Below are positions 27,124 through 36,418 of a DNA stretch of 64,000 nucleotides, piece after piece. The notes beneath the pieces are model-generated. The model saw only the letters and a list, made by a program, of their open reading frames with translations. It ran no database searches and had not been told where the DNA came from. Position 1 is the stretch's first letter; each line of letters begins with the position of its first letter. This DNA comes from Rhodospirillum sp047263945 (GTDB taxonomy: Bacteria > Pseudomonadota > Alphaproteobacteria > Rhodospirillales > Rhodospirillaceae): the NCBI RefSeq assembly GCF_047263945.1, contig NZ_JBLAVB010000006.1, positions 310,001-374,000 on the forward strand, read 5' to 3'. The position numbers were made by a program, and so were the translations under genes.

Positions 27124-27654
27124 ATGAGCGCCGATGCCGAAGACCTTTGGCGGTTCGCCGTCGCCCTCCACGCCCGATCCGGCGTGGAAACCGCCTGCCT
27201 TGCCCTCCAGGACGAGGCAGGGGTCGACGTTCCCCTGTTGCTGTTCGCCGCCTGGGCCGCCTCCCGCCGGGGCGCCAAGGTGGACCAAGAGCTGTTGGAG
27301 GACATCAACCAACGGATCTCTCCCTGGCGGGAATCCGTGATCCGCCCCTTGCGCACCGTGCGCCGCACCATGAAAAGCAGCCAGCCGCCCCATCGGGACC
27401 TGGACAAGGCCGCCGCCGAATTGCGCTCCCGCATCAAAACCGTGGAGTTGGAGGCGGAACGCCTCTCCCTGGACGCCCTGGCCCTGCACGCCCAGGTTCC
27501 CCAGGGTCAACCAGGCTCGCAGTCCGACGTGCTGGCAGCGCTGCGTGCAGTGGTTGATTTGGCCGGAGCCGGGCTTTCGGAAAGTTGGCGGGACAAACAC
27601 CTGACCGCCATTGCTGAGTCCGTGCCCAGCACCCAGCACAGCCCCGCCCTTTGA
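27124..27654 (+). CDS. TIGR02444 / DUF2390 family protein
   Basis: A 176-residue soluble protein with the family opening AEDLWRFAVALHARSGVETACLALQDEAGVDVPLLLFAAW and the middle ISPWRESVIRPLRTVRR. The family has no established function. The ATG at 27124 is preferred over 27064 because GGGAG lies nine bases upstream and the family homology begins right after it. It follows the 133-residue gene by 43 bases and is bounded downstream by a hairpin at 27671. Confidence 0.82.
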   Translation: MSADAEDLWRFAVALHARSGVETACLALQDEAGVDVPLLLFAAWAASRRGAKVDQELLEDINQRISPWRESVIRPLRTVRRTMKSSQPPHRDLDKAAAELRSRIKTVELEAERLSLDALALHAQVPQGQPGSQSDVLAALRAVVDLAGAGLSESWRDKHLTAIAESVPSTQHSPAL

Positions 27655-27670
27655 GAAGGGGACAGGACCT

Positions 27671-27698
27671 GGCGGGCCAAGAGCAGAAAAGGCCCGCC
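27671..27698. terminator. Hairpin between convergent genes
   Basis: GGCGGGCC (27671-27678) pairs perfectly with GGCCCGCC (27691-27698) around AAGAGCAGAAAA. It is 17 bases past the TIGR02444 stop and abuts the stop of the convergent gene, so it is a likely bidirectional terminator. Confidence 0.6.
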
Positions 27699-28015
27699 TA
27701 TCCGGCGCGACGCAGCTTGCGGGTCAGAAACAGATAGTCCTTGAAGTCGCTGAGAATGAAAAGGCGGTTGTCCGGATCGGTCAACCGTTTCAAGGTCAGC
27801 GGATCGCCAATCTTGTACAGCTCTGCCGCCGAGGTGAAATCCCTGTGGATGGTGGCATTGAAGGCCGAGCCGCGCGCCAGCAGAGTCATCAATTGCTCGA
27901 ACAGCAGATCGAAATGTCCGGATTCTCCCTCCGGCATGTCCCGGTACGCCGTGTCGACGGCATCCCCGTAAAGAGCGAACAGACGCTCATAATCCTCTTG
28001 CGTGGGTCCCTGCAT
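27698..28015 (-). CDS. Hypothetical protein, 105 residues
   Basis: A soluble protein beginning MQGPTQEDYERLFALYGDAVDTAYRDMPEGE and ending FKDYLFLTRKLRRAG. No family is recognised. The ATG at 28015 has GAGGAG about eleven bases upstream; longer forms would run into the dispersed repeat at 28070 and are rejected. It stands alone between a hairpin and the repeat element. Confidence 0.62.
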   Translation of the reverse strand: MQGPTQEDYERLFALYGDAVDTAYRDMPEGESGHFDLLFEQLMTLLARGSAFNATIHRDFTSAAELYKIGDPLTLKRLTDPDNRLFILSDFKDYLFLTRKLRRAG

Positions 28016-28069
28016 GGGAGACTCCTCGGTTCCAGCCAAATAATCTTCACGCGGTCGAGAGGGCCGCTT

Positions 28070-28186
28070 CCAGGGTACACGACAGTATCTCGTGTTTTTT
28101 GGGCCTGGGGTCCGGGGCCTTTCGGCCCCAGTGGGGGACGGGGCAAAGCCCCGTGACGGGAAAACACTCCCTGTCGCGTACCCTGG
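28070..28186. repeat. Dispersed GC-rich palindromic element, copy 3, with near-perfect terminal inverted repeats
   Basis: The left end is CCAGGGTACACGACAG (28070-28085) and the right end CTGTCGCGTACCCTGG (28171-28186), 15 of 16 positions complementary. Inside are GGGGCCTTTCGGCCCC and GACGGGGCAAAGCCCCGTG. This is the only copy where both ends are clear. It has no coding capacity. Confidence 0.88.
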
Positions 28187-28258
28187 GCCGCACCAAACCT
28201 GGTCCATAAGATTTAGGCGCGCCACCCCCTATGGCAAGGGAGTAATCGACCCCAGGGG

Positions 28259-29038
28259 TCAAGTTTTCAGCCTGTGCGCCCCCCGCAATTCTGCCAACTC
28301 CCGATTGATCGCCCGCCCCAGGATCAGGCTATCGGCCCCCAGGGTGACCAAATCGAAGCCCATTTCAAGCATGGCCATGCCGAAGGCAGTGTCGGACGCA
28401 TAAGTCCCCACCTTCTTGCCCGCCCGATGTCCGGCCTCTAGAATCCGCGTGACGGCAGCGCGGTACTCGGGGTTCTCCAGGTCCACGGCAAACTGGCCCG
28501 TGACCACCCGGGCCAAATCCCCCGGCCCCATGAACAGGCCATCCAATTCCGGGGTATTGGCGATGGCATCGACATTCGCCAACCCCTCCAGAGTCTCGAT
28601 CATGGCAAGCGCCAGGATCTCGTCATCGGCCTTTTCCATGTAATCGGCCCCATGGGCGAGGCTCGCCCGGGCCGGGCCGACGCTGCGACGTCCCCGGGGG
28701 AAATAGCGGCAATTGGCAGCGAAGGTTGCCGCCTGCTCGGCGGTATCGATCATGGGGCAGATGACGCCCAGGGCGCCCCCATCCAATGCCTTCATCGTAT
28801 CCGAAGGGTCATTCCAAGACAGGCGGACAAAGGGCGTGGGGCCATTCTGGGCGGTGATGCCCTGGAGCATGGCGAGCACGCTTTCGATTCCGTTCATGCC
28901 ATGCTGCAAGTCGATGATCACGGCGTCGACCGGTTGCGCCGCGAAAAGCTCGGCGAGCAGGGGATCGGGAATGCCGATCCAGGCAGAGACGACCTGACGG
29001 CCCTCTTCCCAGGCAAGACGAACGGTATTGGCGCGCAT
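28259..29038 (-). CDS. HpcH/HpaI aldolase family protein
   Basis: A 259-residue class II (metal-dependent) aldolase of the 2,4-dihydroxyhept-2-enedioate type. Motifs are DAVIIDLQHGMNG near residue 45 (catalytic His), PFVRLSWND, GALGVICPMIDT, MIETLEGLANVDAIANTPELDGLFMGPGDLA (Glu metal ligand, GP-DL) and FDLVTLGADSLIL. The ATG at 29038 fits the family start; upstream residues to 29095 are not homologous. The physiological aldehyde and oxoacid are unknown, and no aromatic-degradation neighbours are present. Confidence 0.9.
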   Translation of the reverse strand: MRANTVRLAWEEGRQVVSAWIGIPDPLLAELFAAQPVDAVIIDLQHGMNGIESVLAMLQGITAQNGPTPFVRLSWNDPSDTMKALDGGALGVICPMIDTAEQAATFAANCRYFPRGRRSVGPARASLAHGADYMEKADDEILALAMIETLEGLANVDAIANTPELDGLFMGPGDLARVVTGQFAVDLENPEYRAAVTRILEAGHRAGKKVGTYASDTAFGMAMLEMGFDLVTLGADSLILGRAINRELAELRGAHRLKT

Positions 29039-29207
29039 TTCGGGGATCCTCCGGACGCGTGAACAGGTTGATTTCTCGTTTAACCACGCGAGCATACGCC
29101 ACTCCCATCACGAAACGGAAGGGGAGCATACCTGCCCTGCCCCTCATTCCAGGACTTGACAGCGGGCGCCGCATGGCGAGAGTCGCATCTTCGCACTGCC
29201 CTCGTCC

Positions 29208-29246
29208 CCAGACCCAAAACCCAGACCCAAAACCCAGACCCAAAAC
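29208..29246. repeat. Three perfect 13-base direct repeats
   Basis: CCAGACCCAAAAC occurs three times without spacing, ending 18 bases before the ATG of the HerA-like gene. It might be an operator array or simply an unstable microsatellite-like tract that changes leader length. Confidence 0.9.
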
Positions 29247-29264
29247 AAGGACCCACAGCCCCCC

Positions 29265-30854
29265 ATGACCATCGGCATCGATATGGGAAAAACCCGAACC
29301 GGCGAGGCCGCCCTGATGGACCTGGAGGAGCTGCTGGCAACCCGCTTGCTGGTGCAGGGCAATTCGGGATCGGGCAAGTCCCACCTGCTCCGCCGCCTGA
29401 TGGAGCAATCCGCCCCCTGGGTCCAACAGGCCGTGATTGATCCCGAGGGGGACTTCGTCACCCTGGCCGAAGAATATGGCCATGTGGTCGTTGATGCCTC
29501 CGCCCATACGGACAACGCCCTGCAGCAGATCGCCGCGCGGGTACGGGAACACCGGGTTTCGGTGATCCTCAATCTGGAAAACCTGGAAACCGAACTGCAA
29601 ATGCGACGGGCCGCCGCTTTCCTGGGGGGGCTGTTCGACATGGAGCGGGACTACTGGTACCCCATGCTGGTGGTCGTCGATGAAGCCCAGATGTTCGCCC
29701 CAGCCGTGGCCGGAGAAGTGTCCGATGAGGCCCGCAAAACCTCCCTCGGGGCCATGACCAACTTGATGTGTCGGGGGCGGAAACGCGGTTTGGCGGGCAT
29801 CATTGCCACCCAGCGACTGGCCAAACTGGCCAAGAACGTGGCCGCAGAGGCCTCCAACTTCCTCATGGGTCGCACCTTCCTCGATATCGACATGGTCCGG
29901 GCCGCAGACCTGCTGGGCATGGAGCGGCGCCAGGCGGAAATGTTCCGCGACCTGAACCGGGGCCATTTCATCGCCCTGGGTCCGGCCCTGGCCCGCCGTC
30001 CCCTGCCCCTGAAGATCGGCGAGGTGACAACCGGGGGACGGGGAGGCGGACCGGCCCTGTTGCCCCTGCCCGAAACCCCGCCCGAGCATGCCCGCGATTT
30101 AATCATGCAAATCGACGCCTTCCCCATGCCCCGGCCCTCCGAACGCCCGACACCCCGATCGAGCACCAGAGAAATCCTCGAGCGGGTGAACTTGGCCACG
30201 CCTGCCGGCCTCTCCCCGGCTGAGGGGACAAGGAGCGCCCCCTCAACGGGGACCACAACAGGGACAACCATGGGGGCTCCCCCCCCGGACAACACCGCTT
30301 CCCCAACGCTCTTCTCCCAAGCCGCCGCTGTGGAAACGCCCATGGCCCGACTGGATGACATCCTGCGCGAGATCCTCAAGGACCCCGACGCCGCCTTCCG
30401 CAACGAAGCGGTCCTATACCAGGATTTCCTGGTGCGCTGCCGGTCCCAGGGGGTCAATGGACGGCTGCTTGATCTGGGGGCCTTCCGACGGCGCCTGTCC
30501 GTTGCCCGGGCCGGGGTCGACAGTGAGACCGCCGAGGATCCCGAATGGATCGCCGCCCAGGACGCGGCGGAAGCCCTGCCGGAGGATCTGCGCGCCATCT
30601 ATCTGCTGATCGCGCGGGCTGCCCGCGATGGCTCGCCCTGCCCCTCCGATTTGGCCATCGCCCGGGCCCGGGGCTCACGCTCACCCCGCCGGGGCCGGGG
30701 ATTGCTCGACTACCTGGAGGGTCAGGGCGCCATCGCCATGCGAGAGGACGCCTATGGCAAGCGCGTCATCGCCCTTCCCGCCCTGGGATGGGAAACCGCC
30801 CCTGGCATGCCAGACGAGCCGGAAGCCGGCCAAGGGGACCTGTTTGGCACGTGA
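29265..30854 (+). CDS. HerA/VirB4-like ATPase (DUF87)
   Basis: A 529-residue hexameric-motor-type ATPase. Walker A GNSGSGKSHLLRRL is near residue 34, Walker B MLVVVDEAQMFAP near 132 and IIATQRLAKLAKNV near 185, followed by NFLMGRTFLDIDMVRAADLLGM. The C-terminal 230 residues are Pro/Thr-rich then helical, with no recognised domain. HerA-type motors normally work with a NurA nuclease or as defence components, but no nuclease or Sir2-like partner is adjacent. It appears monocistronic; role unknown. Confidence 0.85.
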   Translation: MTIGIDMGKTRTGEAALMDLEELLATRLLVQGNSGSGKSHLLRRLMEQSAPWVQQAVIDPEGDFVTLAEEYGHVVVDASAHTDNALQQIAARVREHRVSVILNLENLETELQMRRAAAFLGGLFDMERDYWYPMLVVVDEAQMFAPAVAGEVSDEARKTSLGAMTNLMCRGRKRGLAGIIATQRLAKLAKNVAAEASNFLMGRTFLDIDMVRAADLLGMERRQAEMFRDLNRGHFIALGPALARRPLPLKIGEVTTGGRGGGPALLPLPETPPEHARDLIMQIDAFPMPRPSERPTPRSSTREILERVNLATPAGLSPAEGTRSAPSTGTTTGTTMGAPPPDNTASPTLFSQAAAVETPMARLDDILREILKDPDAAFRNEAVLYQDFLVRCRSQGVNGRLLDLGAFRRRLSVARAGVDSETAEDPEWIAAQDAAEALPEDLRAIYLLIARAARDGSPCPSDLAIARARGSRSPRRGRGLLDYLEGQGAIAMREDAYGKRVIALPALGWETAPGMPDEPEAGQGDLFGT

Positions 30855-31034
30855 TCCACGTCCCCTCTCCTACAGGGTGACAGCGGGTATGGGACGATCG
30901 CCAGGCTAACAGAATCGTAAGACAATCTTCCTACACTACTGGAGTGGCGGGAGAAGCCTTAGCCACCCTTGCGCGTTTTCGGCCCACCCGAAACGCGGTC
31001 CGCAGGCTTGCGAAATCCGACAGGGAAGACGGAT

Positions 31035-32546
31035 GTGACCAAGAACCCATTACTGGCCAGCCTTTCAGACTGCGCTCGGTTGCTCGACACAGGGGAGGAC
31101 TGGTCCGAAGCCATGCGCTGCGCCCTGGCCTCCGTTGGCGAGGCAACGGGGGTCAGCCGGGTTTGGATCTTCCAGCTCATTCACCGCGCCGATGACCACC
31201 TGATCCAGGATCACATTTTCGAGCATGCCGCCACGCCACGGTGGGCGCAGCTCCAGCGAAACCGGTTTCGCCTGTTTCGCAGCACCTTCGACTGTCCCGA
31301 ATACCAGGAGATGGTCGCCAAACGGATCCAAGGCAAACCCGTGGCATTCCGAACCCAGGACTTGCCCCTTGGCGACCTCAGGGACGATATGAACTCTCAG
31401 GGGATCCTGGCCATGGCGACGGTCCCCATTATGGTGGGCGGCGACTGGTGGGGAACCCTGGGGCTGGACGATTGCGAACGGGCGGTGAACTGGTCCGGGG
31501 ACGACATCGCCTACCTTCAAACCGTCGCCGGGCTCATCGCCGGATCCATCCACCGGGAACGCCAGAACGCCCTGTCCCGACAATTCGCCGTGTTGGAGCG
31601 CTCGCAGGGGGGCGGGCTTTGGGAACTGGACTTGGCCACCCGTCGCCTTTGGTGTTCGGATACCCTGTTCACCATGCTGGGCTACCCGCCCCCCTATGCC
31701 CAAATGAACGCCCGACGCTTGGTCCGACACCTTTTTGCCGATAACCAGCCCCAAGTCATGGCCGCCGTCCGTGCCTGCCTGGAAGGGCGCTCCACGGGCT
31801 TCCGCATGGATGTCAAAGCCCGCAAGCTCAACGGCGAGGAGATCTGGTTGGAGCTGATCACCGACGTCACCGCCCAAACCTCCAATCACCAAACCTCCAG
31901 CGCCAGGGACGCCCCCCAGCGACTCGCCGGATTGGTGTTGGTGGCCAGCGACCGAAAGGCCCGGGAACAGGCATTGAATGAGGCCGCTCTGACGGACCCG
32001 TTGACCGGCCTGCCCAACCGGCGTGCCTTCCGCGATACCCTGGAACAGGCCCTCCAGCTCCGGCCGGATCGGGGAGCCTTGATGATGCTCGACCTCGACC
32101 ATTTCAAACATGTGAACGATACCCTGGGACATGGCGCGGGCGATGAAGTTCTGCGGTCCATGGGGCGCCTCCTCCGCGCGAGCCTGGCCACCGACGACCA
32201 GGTGGCCCGCCTGGGGGGAGAGGAATTCGCGCTCTACCTGCCCGGAACCGAATGGGAGGCCCGGCGCAAGGCCGACCTGTTGCGCCGGGCCGTCGAAGAC
32301 ATGACCCTGCTGCTGACCGATCTGGCCGGAGAGCCGGTTCCAACCAGCCTGACCATCTCCATCGGACTGGCCTTTGTCCGTCCGGTCTCCCCGGGCCAAA
32401 CGGTGGCGCAGGATCTCTTCACCCGCGCCGATCGGGCCCTCTACGCCGCCAAGGGCAGAGGGCGAAACCGGGTCGTCGTCGACAGCGATCCGACGCCCGG
32501 ACAGGGTCCGGTCACAAAAGACCCCAAACTCCGTCTCGCCAAATGA
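31035..32546 (+). CDS. GAF-PAS-GGDEF diguanylate cyclase
   Basis: A soluble 503-residue signalling protein. The N-terminal GAF-like sensor (about 10-175, with VGEATGVSRVWIFQ and ILAMATVPIMVGGDWWGTLGLDD) is followed by a PAS domain (about 190-300, LWELDLATRRLWCSDTLFTMLGY) and a GGDEF domain (about 320-490, DPLTGLPNRRAF, LDLDHFKHVNDTLGHGAGDEVL, intact RLGGEEFALYLPG). The start is taken as GTG 31035, behind GGGAAG; a TTG at 30969 would add 22 residues. The signal sensed is unknown. It precedes the puuA-like gene by 62 bases. Confidence 0.88.
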   Translation: MTKNPLLASLSDCARLLDTGEDWSEAMRCALASVGEATGVSRVWIFQLIHRADDHLIQDHIFEHAATPRWAQLQRNRFRLFRSTFDCPEYQEMVAKRIQGKPVAFRTQDLPLGDLRDDMNSQGILAMATVPIMVGGDWWGTLGLDDCERAVNWSGDDIAYLQTVAGLIAGSIHRERQNALSRQFAVLERSQGGGLWELDLATRRLWCSDTLFTMLGYPPPYAQMNARRLVRHLFADNQPQVMAAVRACLEGRSTGFRMDVKARKLNGEEIWLELITDVTAQTSNHQTSSARDAPQRLAGLVLVASDRKAREQALNEAALTDPLTGLPNRRAFRDTLEQALQLRPDRGALMMLDLDHFKHVNDTLGHGAGDEVLRSMGRLLRASLATDDQVARLGGEEFALYLPGTEWEARRKADLLRRAVEDMTLLLTDLAGEPVPTSLTISIGLAFVRPVSPGQTVAQDLFTRADRALYAAKGRGRNRVVVDSDPTPGQGPVTKDPKLRLAK

Positions 32547-32608
32547 ATGGATTAAAGGCATGATAGCCCGGCGGATCGCACTGGGATCCGAGTCGCACAG
32601 GGTGTAAA

Positions 32609-33982
32609 ATGTTGCCCATTGGACTGACCCCCTCACAGGTCGCTGCCTACTTCCATCGCTTTCCAAATACCGAAATCCTCGAAGCCTTCGTCGTTGACGT
32701 GAATGGCGTCGCCCGGGGCAAATGGATCCCCCGGGACCGGGCCGAGGAAGTCCTTTGCGGGGGGATGGCCCTGCCGCGATCGGCTCTGGTGCTCGACATC
32801 TGGGGCCGGGACGTGGACAAGGCCGGTCTGGCCCACGGCACCGGTGATCCCGATGGCCTGTGCATGCCCATCGACGGAACCCTCTGCCCCCTGCCCTGGT
32901 TTGACCGACCCATGGCCCAGGTCATGATGACCATGCTGGACGATGACGGCGGCCCCTTCTATGCCGACCCCCGTCAGGTGTTGGCCCGGGTGCAGGACCG
33001 CTTCCACAACATGGGACTGACCCCGGTCGTGGCAACGGAGCTGGAGTTCTACCTGATCGACCGGCACCGCACGCCGCTTGACCCGGTGCGCCCGCCCAAT
33101 TCCAGCACGGGCCGCTGGCAGGGCTGGCAGACCCAGGTGCTGTCCATCGCCGAGCTGCACGCCAACGAGGCCCTGCTGGCCGAGATTTCCCAGGCCTGCC
33201 AACTCATGGAGATCCCGGCGGATTCGACCCTGCGGGAAAACGGCCCGGGTCAGTACGAAATCAACCTCAAGCATGTCTCCGACGCCCTGGATGCCGCCGA
33301 CCACGCGGTGATGCTCAAACGCATCGTCAAGGGCGTGGCCGCCCGCCACAACCTGGACGCCACCTTCATGGCCAAGCCCTATGGCGACCGCGAAGGCAAC
33401 GGCATGCACGTCCATTTCAGCCTGTTGGACCTGGAGGGCAACAACGTCTTCGCCAGCCCCCTCAACGAAGCCAACGAGATCACCCGTCACGCCGTGGGCG
33501 GCTTGTTGAAATACATGCCCGACGCCATGTTGCTGTTCGCACCCCACCAGAATTCCTACCGCCGTCTGTGGCTGTCGGAGCACTCGCCCACCGTCGCCTG
33601 CTGGGGGTATGACAACCGCAATGCGGCGGTCCGGGTCATCACCAGCAGCCCCAACGCCAGCCGCATTGAACACCGGGTGCCCGGCGCCGACGTGAATCCC
33701 TATCTGGCCATCGCCGGATTGCTCGCCGCCGCCCACAAGGGCATCGTCGACGCCGAGGAGCCCCCCGCCGCCGTGGCCCCGGGAGACCCCACGGACGAAA
33801 GCGCCCGCCTGACGGTGATCTGGGAACGCACCCTTGAGCGGTTCGTCGGCTCCCCCTTCATCGCCAATTACCTGGGCGAGGGATTCCAGCGTATTTACGC
33901 CGACACCAAATACCAGGAACTGAACGAATACCGTCTGCGCGTCACCGACGTGGAATACGACGCCTACCTGAGGACAGTGTAA
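32609..33982 (+). CDS. Glutamine synthetase family, gamma-glutamylpolyamine synthetase-like
   Basis: A 457-residue GS-fold ligase of the PuuA/GlnA-III type, joining glutamate to an amine with ATP. Family motifs are VVDVNGVARGKWIP near residue 28, ATELEFYLI near 138, ENGPGQYEINLKH near 210, GNGMHVHFSL near 265 (ATP site) and RIEHRVPGADVNPYLAIAGLLAA near 350. The oxidase gene immediately downstream (5-base gap) is what PuuA has in putrescine catabolism, so a gamma-glutamylated amine pathway is inferred. The actual amine cannot be told from sequence. Confidence 0.88.
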   Translation: MLPIGLTPSQVAAYFHRFPNTEILEAFVVDVNGVARGKWIPRDRAEEVLCGGMALPRSALVLDIWGRDVDKAGLAHGTGDPDGLCMPIDGTLCPLPWFDRPMAQVMMTMLDDDGGPFYADPRQVLARVQDRFHNMGLTPVVATELEFYLIDRHRTPLDPVRPPNSSTGRWQGWQTQVLSIAELHANEALLAEISQACQLMEIPADSTLRENGPGQYEINLKHVSDALDAADHAVMLKRIVKGVAARHNLDATFMAKPYGDREGNGMHVHFSLLDLEGNNVFASPLNEANEITRHAVGGLLKYMPDAMLLFAPHQNSYRRLWLSEHSPTVACWGYDNRNAAVRVITSSPNASRIEHRVPGADVNPYLAIAGLLAAAHKGIVDAEEPPAAVAPGDPTDESARLTVIWERTLERFVGSPFIANYLGEGFQRIYADTKYQELNEYRLRVTDVEYDAYLRTV

Positions 33983-33987
33983 GCCCC

Positions 33988-35328
33988 ATGCCTGCCCCCA
34001 CTTCCCATCCCCACGCCTCCCAGCCCCCCGCCTCCCAGCCCAACGTCGGCCAGCCCCACGCGCCGTCCTACTACGCGGCATCGGCCCATGCCTCGCCCGA
34101 CCGCCCCGCCCTGCGCGGAGCGGTCACCACCGGCGTCTGCGTCATCGGCGCGGGCTTCACCGGCCTGTCCGCCGCCCTGCATCTGGCCGAAAAGGGCTTC
34201 CCGGTCACCGTCCTGGAAGCCAACCGGGTCGGCTGGGGCGCCTCGGGCCGCAACGGCGGTCAACTGGTCAACGGCTACTCCCGCGACCTGGACACCATCC
34301 GGGAGCGTTACGGCAAGGACGCCGAACGCACCCTCGCCTCCATGGCCCAGGAGGGCGCGGCCATCATCCGCGAGCGGGTGGCCAAATACGGCCTTCATTG
34401 CGATCTGGTGGATGGTGGCTTCCACGCCGCCTTCACCGCCAAACAGATGCGCGGCCTGGAGGACTTCAAACGCACCTGGGAGGCCAATGGCCTGGACGGC
34501 CTGGAGATGGTCGACGCCGCCCGCCTGCCCCAAGTGGTCAAGACCGACCGCTATGTGGGTGGCATGATCGACCATGTGGGCGGCCATATGCACCCGCTCA
34601 ACTACTGTCTCGGCTCCGCCGCCGCCTTCGAAGGCTTGGGCGGGGTGATCCACGAAGCCTCCCCGGTCCTGTCCATCGACGAGAGCGGCGCCAAACCCGT
34701 GGTCCGCACGGCCCAGGGATCCGTGACCGCAGAAAGCGTGCTGATCTGCGGCAATGCCTACCTCCACGGCGTGGTCCCCAAGGTGGAGCGGGAATTCATG
34801 CCCACCTCCTCCCAGGTGCTGACCACCGAGCCCCTGGACGCTGCCTTGCTCGATGACCTTCTGCCCGCCAATTACTGCGTGGAGGACTGCAATTACGTCC
34901 TCGACTACTACCGGCGGACGGCGGACAACCGGCTGCTCTATGGGGCGGGGATCGTCTATGGGGCGCGGGAGCTCTCCGACATCACCGCCTCGGTCCGGCC
35001 CAAGATGCTCAAGACCTTTCCCGGGCTGAAGAGCGCACAGATCGACTTCGCCTGGAGCGGCGACTTCGCCCTGACCCTGACCCGCGTGCCCCATATCGGC
35101 CGCCTGTCCCCGACGGTGTGGTTCAGCCATGGCGACAGCGGCCACGGCGTCACCACCACCCAGCTTCTGGGCCGCCTCCTCGCCGAGGGCCTGTCCGGCC
35201 AGATGGAGCGCTTCGACGCCTGGGCCGCCTTGCCCTGCCTGCCCTTCCCCGGAGGTCGGACCTTGAGCGTGCCCCTGTCCGCCCTTGGGGCGTGGTATTA
35301 CGGATTGAGGGACAAGCTGGGGATTTGA
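33988..35328 (+). CDS. FAD-dependent oxidoreductase, gamma-glutamylputrescine oxidase-like
   Basis: A 446-residue DAO-family flavoenzyme. The FAD-binding GAGFTGLSAALHLAEKG is near residue 52, then GWGASGRNGGQLVNGYS near 87. A second FAD segment has YYRRTADNRLLYGAGIVYG near 310 and WFSHGDSGHGVTTTQLLG near 378. The N-terminal 35 residues are Pro/Ala/His-rich and probably disordered. It is in an operon with the PuuA-like ligase and would oxidise the gamma-glutamylated amine to an aldehyde. A strong hairpin follows at 35343. Confidence 0.88.
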   Translation: MPAPTSHPHASQPPASQPNVGQPHAPSYYAASAHASPDRPALRGAVTTGVCVIGAGFTGLSAALHLAEKGFPVTVLEANRVGWGASGRNGGQLVNGYSRDLDTIRERYGKDAERTLASMAQEGAAIIRERVAKYGLHCDLVDGGFHAAFTAKQMRGLEDFKRTWEANGLDGLEMVDAARLPQVVKTDRYVGGMIDHVGGHMHPLNYCLGSAAAFEGLGGVIHEASPVLSIDESGAKPVVRTAQGSVTAESVLICGNAYLHGVVPKVEREFMPTSSQVLTTEPLDAALLDDLLPANYCVEDCNYVLDYYRRTADNRLLYGAGIVYGARELSDITASVRPKMLKTFPGLKSAQIDFAWSGDFALTLTRVPHIGRLSPTVWFSHGDSGHGVTTTQLLGRLLAEGLSGQMERFDAWAALPCLPFPGGRTLSVPLSALGAWYYGLRDKLGI

Positions 35329-35342
35329 TCCCCAGACCCCCA

Positions 35343-35365
35343 CCGGGGGGACGCGGTCCCCCCGG
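35343..35365 (+). terminator. Hairpin after the oxidoreductase gene
   Basis: CCGGGGGGAC pairs perfectly with GTCCCCCCGG around GCG, 14 bases past the stop. There is no T run, so it is either a weak or factor-assisted terminator. It separates the amine operon from the CRISPR region. Confidence 0.5.
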
Positions 35366-35387
35366 ACCCCGCGCGGCATGGTGGAAG

Positions 35388-35552
35388 GCGCAGCATCAGT
35401 GGAATGGTGGGACCCATTTGATTTTCATAGGGAATTTTGGATAAAAGGGAAAAACGGGACAGATTATGAGACGCAGTCTCGAAAATGAGGGCGCTATCCG
35501 TGGAAAATGGGCCAAAAACCAAGCCTTGCATAAGGCCTTCCAGAGGGGTAGG
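35388..35552 (+). promoter_or_regulatory. CRISPR leader 1 (divergent copy)
   Basis: About 165 bases directly before array 1, starting GCATCAGTGGAA and ending GAGGGGTAGG. It is homologous to leaders 2-4 throughout but carries many substitutions. The leader identity is inferred from its fixed position before each array. Confidence 0.75.
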
Positions 35553-35658
35553 GTTGAAAGCCCTTCCGCTTGCTCACGCGGACTGAAACCAGACTAACTT
35601 AGCTTTGAATATGCTTGTTCTGTTGAAAGCCCTTCCGCTTGCTCACGCGGACTGAAAT
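35553..35658 (+). CRISPR. CRISPR array 1: two repeats, one spacer
   Basis: Repeats at 35553-35589 and 35622-35658 (37 bases), spacer 32 bases. The repeat opens GTTGAAAGCCCTTCCGC and closes CACGCGGACTGAAAC. The last repeat ends in T rather than C and runs straight into a hairpin. Confidence 0.95.
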
Positions 35659-35682
35659 GGCCCTTCGGTGGGCCATCCTTTT
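35657..35682 (+). terminator. Terminator-like hairpin closing array 1
   Basis: ATGGCCC-TTCGGT-GGGCCAT (35657-35676) followed by CCTTTT. It uses the last bases of the terminal repeat. Confidence 0.7.
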
Positions 35683-36073
35683 GGCCTACGGCCCCGCCTT
35701 CTGTGAATGACCAAAGCGTCTGACATCAAACACCCTCCCCGTCATTCCCGCGAACGCGCTAAGGGATGCACATATCTTTTATTTAGGATTGATCATTTTT
35801 ATTTCGTCATGCCCGTGAAAACGGGCATCCAGGGTTGATTTCTCTGGTATTGGCGCTTTGCGCGTCTGGATGCGTCAATCGCCGCCGCTGGTTCTTCCCA
35901 CCCTGGATTCCCGCGTACGCGGGAATGACGAGTAAAAACAAAACGTTATGCCCGCGCCACAGCGAACTCGAGAAACGTGCATCCCTTAGCGCGAGAACGG
36001 GGATCCCGAGTGACGGCTCTGGCGACGGTCGCCGTGGGTCGAAGCCCCCCGCTCCGACCCTAAAACACGAAAA
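35659..36073. repeat. Inter-array trailer unit, copy 1
   Basis: About 415 bases without a credible gene, nearly identical to 36419-36829 and 37243-37658. It contains the palindrome ATTCCCGCGTACGCGGGAAT (35907-35926), a CATGCCCGT/ACGGGCAT pair near 35808-35829, and a GTCATTCCCGCG segment. Confidence 0.92.
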
Positions 36074-36241
36074 TCAGGCGCAGCATCAGTGGAACGGCGG
36101 GAACCATCTGATTTTCATGTGGAATTTTGATGGAGAAGTGGAAAATGGAGCGAATTATGAGACGCAGTCTCGAAAATTCGACGCTATCCGTGGAAACTGG
36201 CCCAAAAACCAAACCTTGCAGAAGGCCTTCCAGAGGGGTAG
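36074..36241 (+). promoter_or_regulatory. CRISPR leader 2
   Basis: Starts GCGCAGCATCAGTGGAACGG and ends GAGGGGTAG directly before array 2. Nearly identical to leader 3 and close to leader 4. Confidence 0.78.
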
Positions 36242-36418
36242 GTTGAAAGCCCTTCCGCTTGCTCACGCGGACTGAAACTCAGATTGCTGATGCCGTTCCC
36301 AATCTGTTCAACGGGTTGAAAGCCCTTCCGCTTGCTCACGCGGACTGAAACAGTTGGCCGTCTTCACCACAGTGACGACCTGTTGAAAGCCCTTCCGCTT
36401 GCTCACGCGGACTGAAAT
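36242..36418 (+). CRISPR. CRISPR array 2: three repeats, two spacers
   Basis: Repeats at 36242-36278, 36315-36351 and 36382-36418; spacers 36 and 30 bases. The repeat sequence equals that of array 1. The terminal repeat again ends in T and enters the hairpin. Confidence 0.96.

Noticed and set aside
29265..30854. HerA-like ATPase as part of an adjacent anti-phage system
   Set aside because: No nuclease, Sir2, DUF4297 or similar partner adjoins it; neighbours are an aldolase and a diguanylate cyclase.
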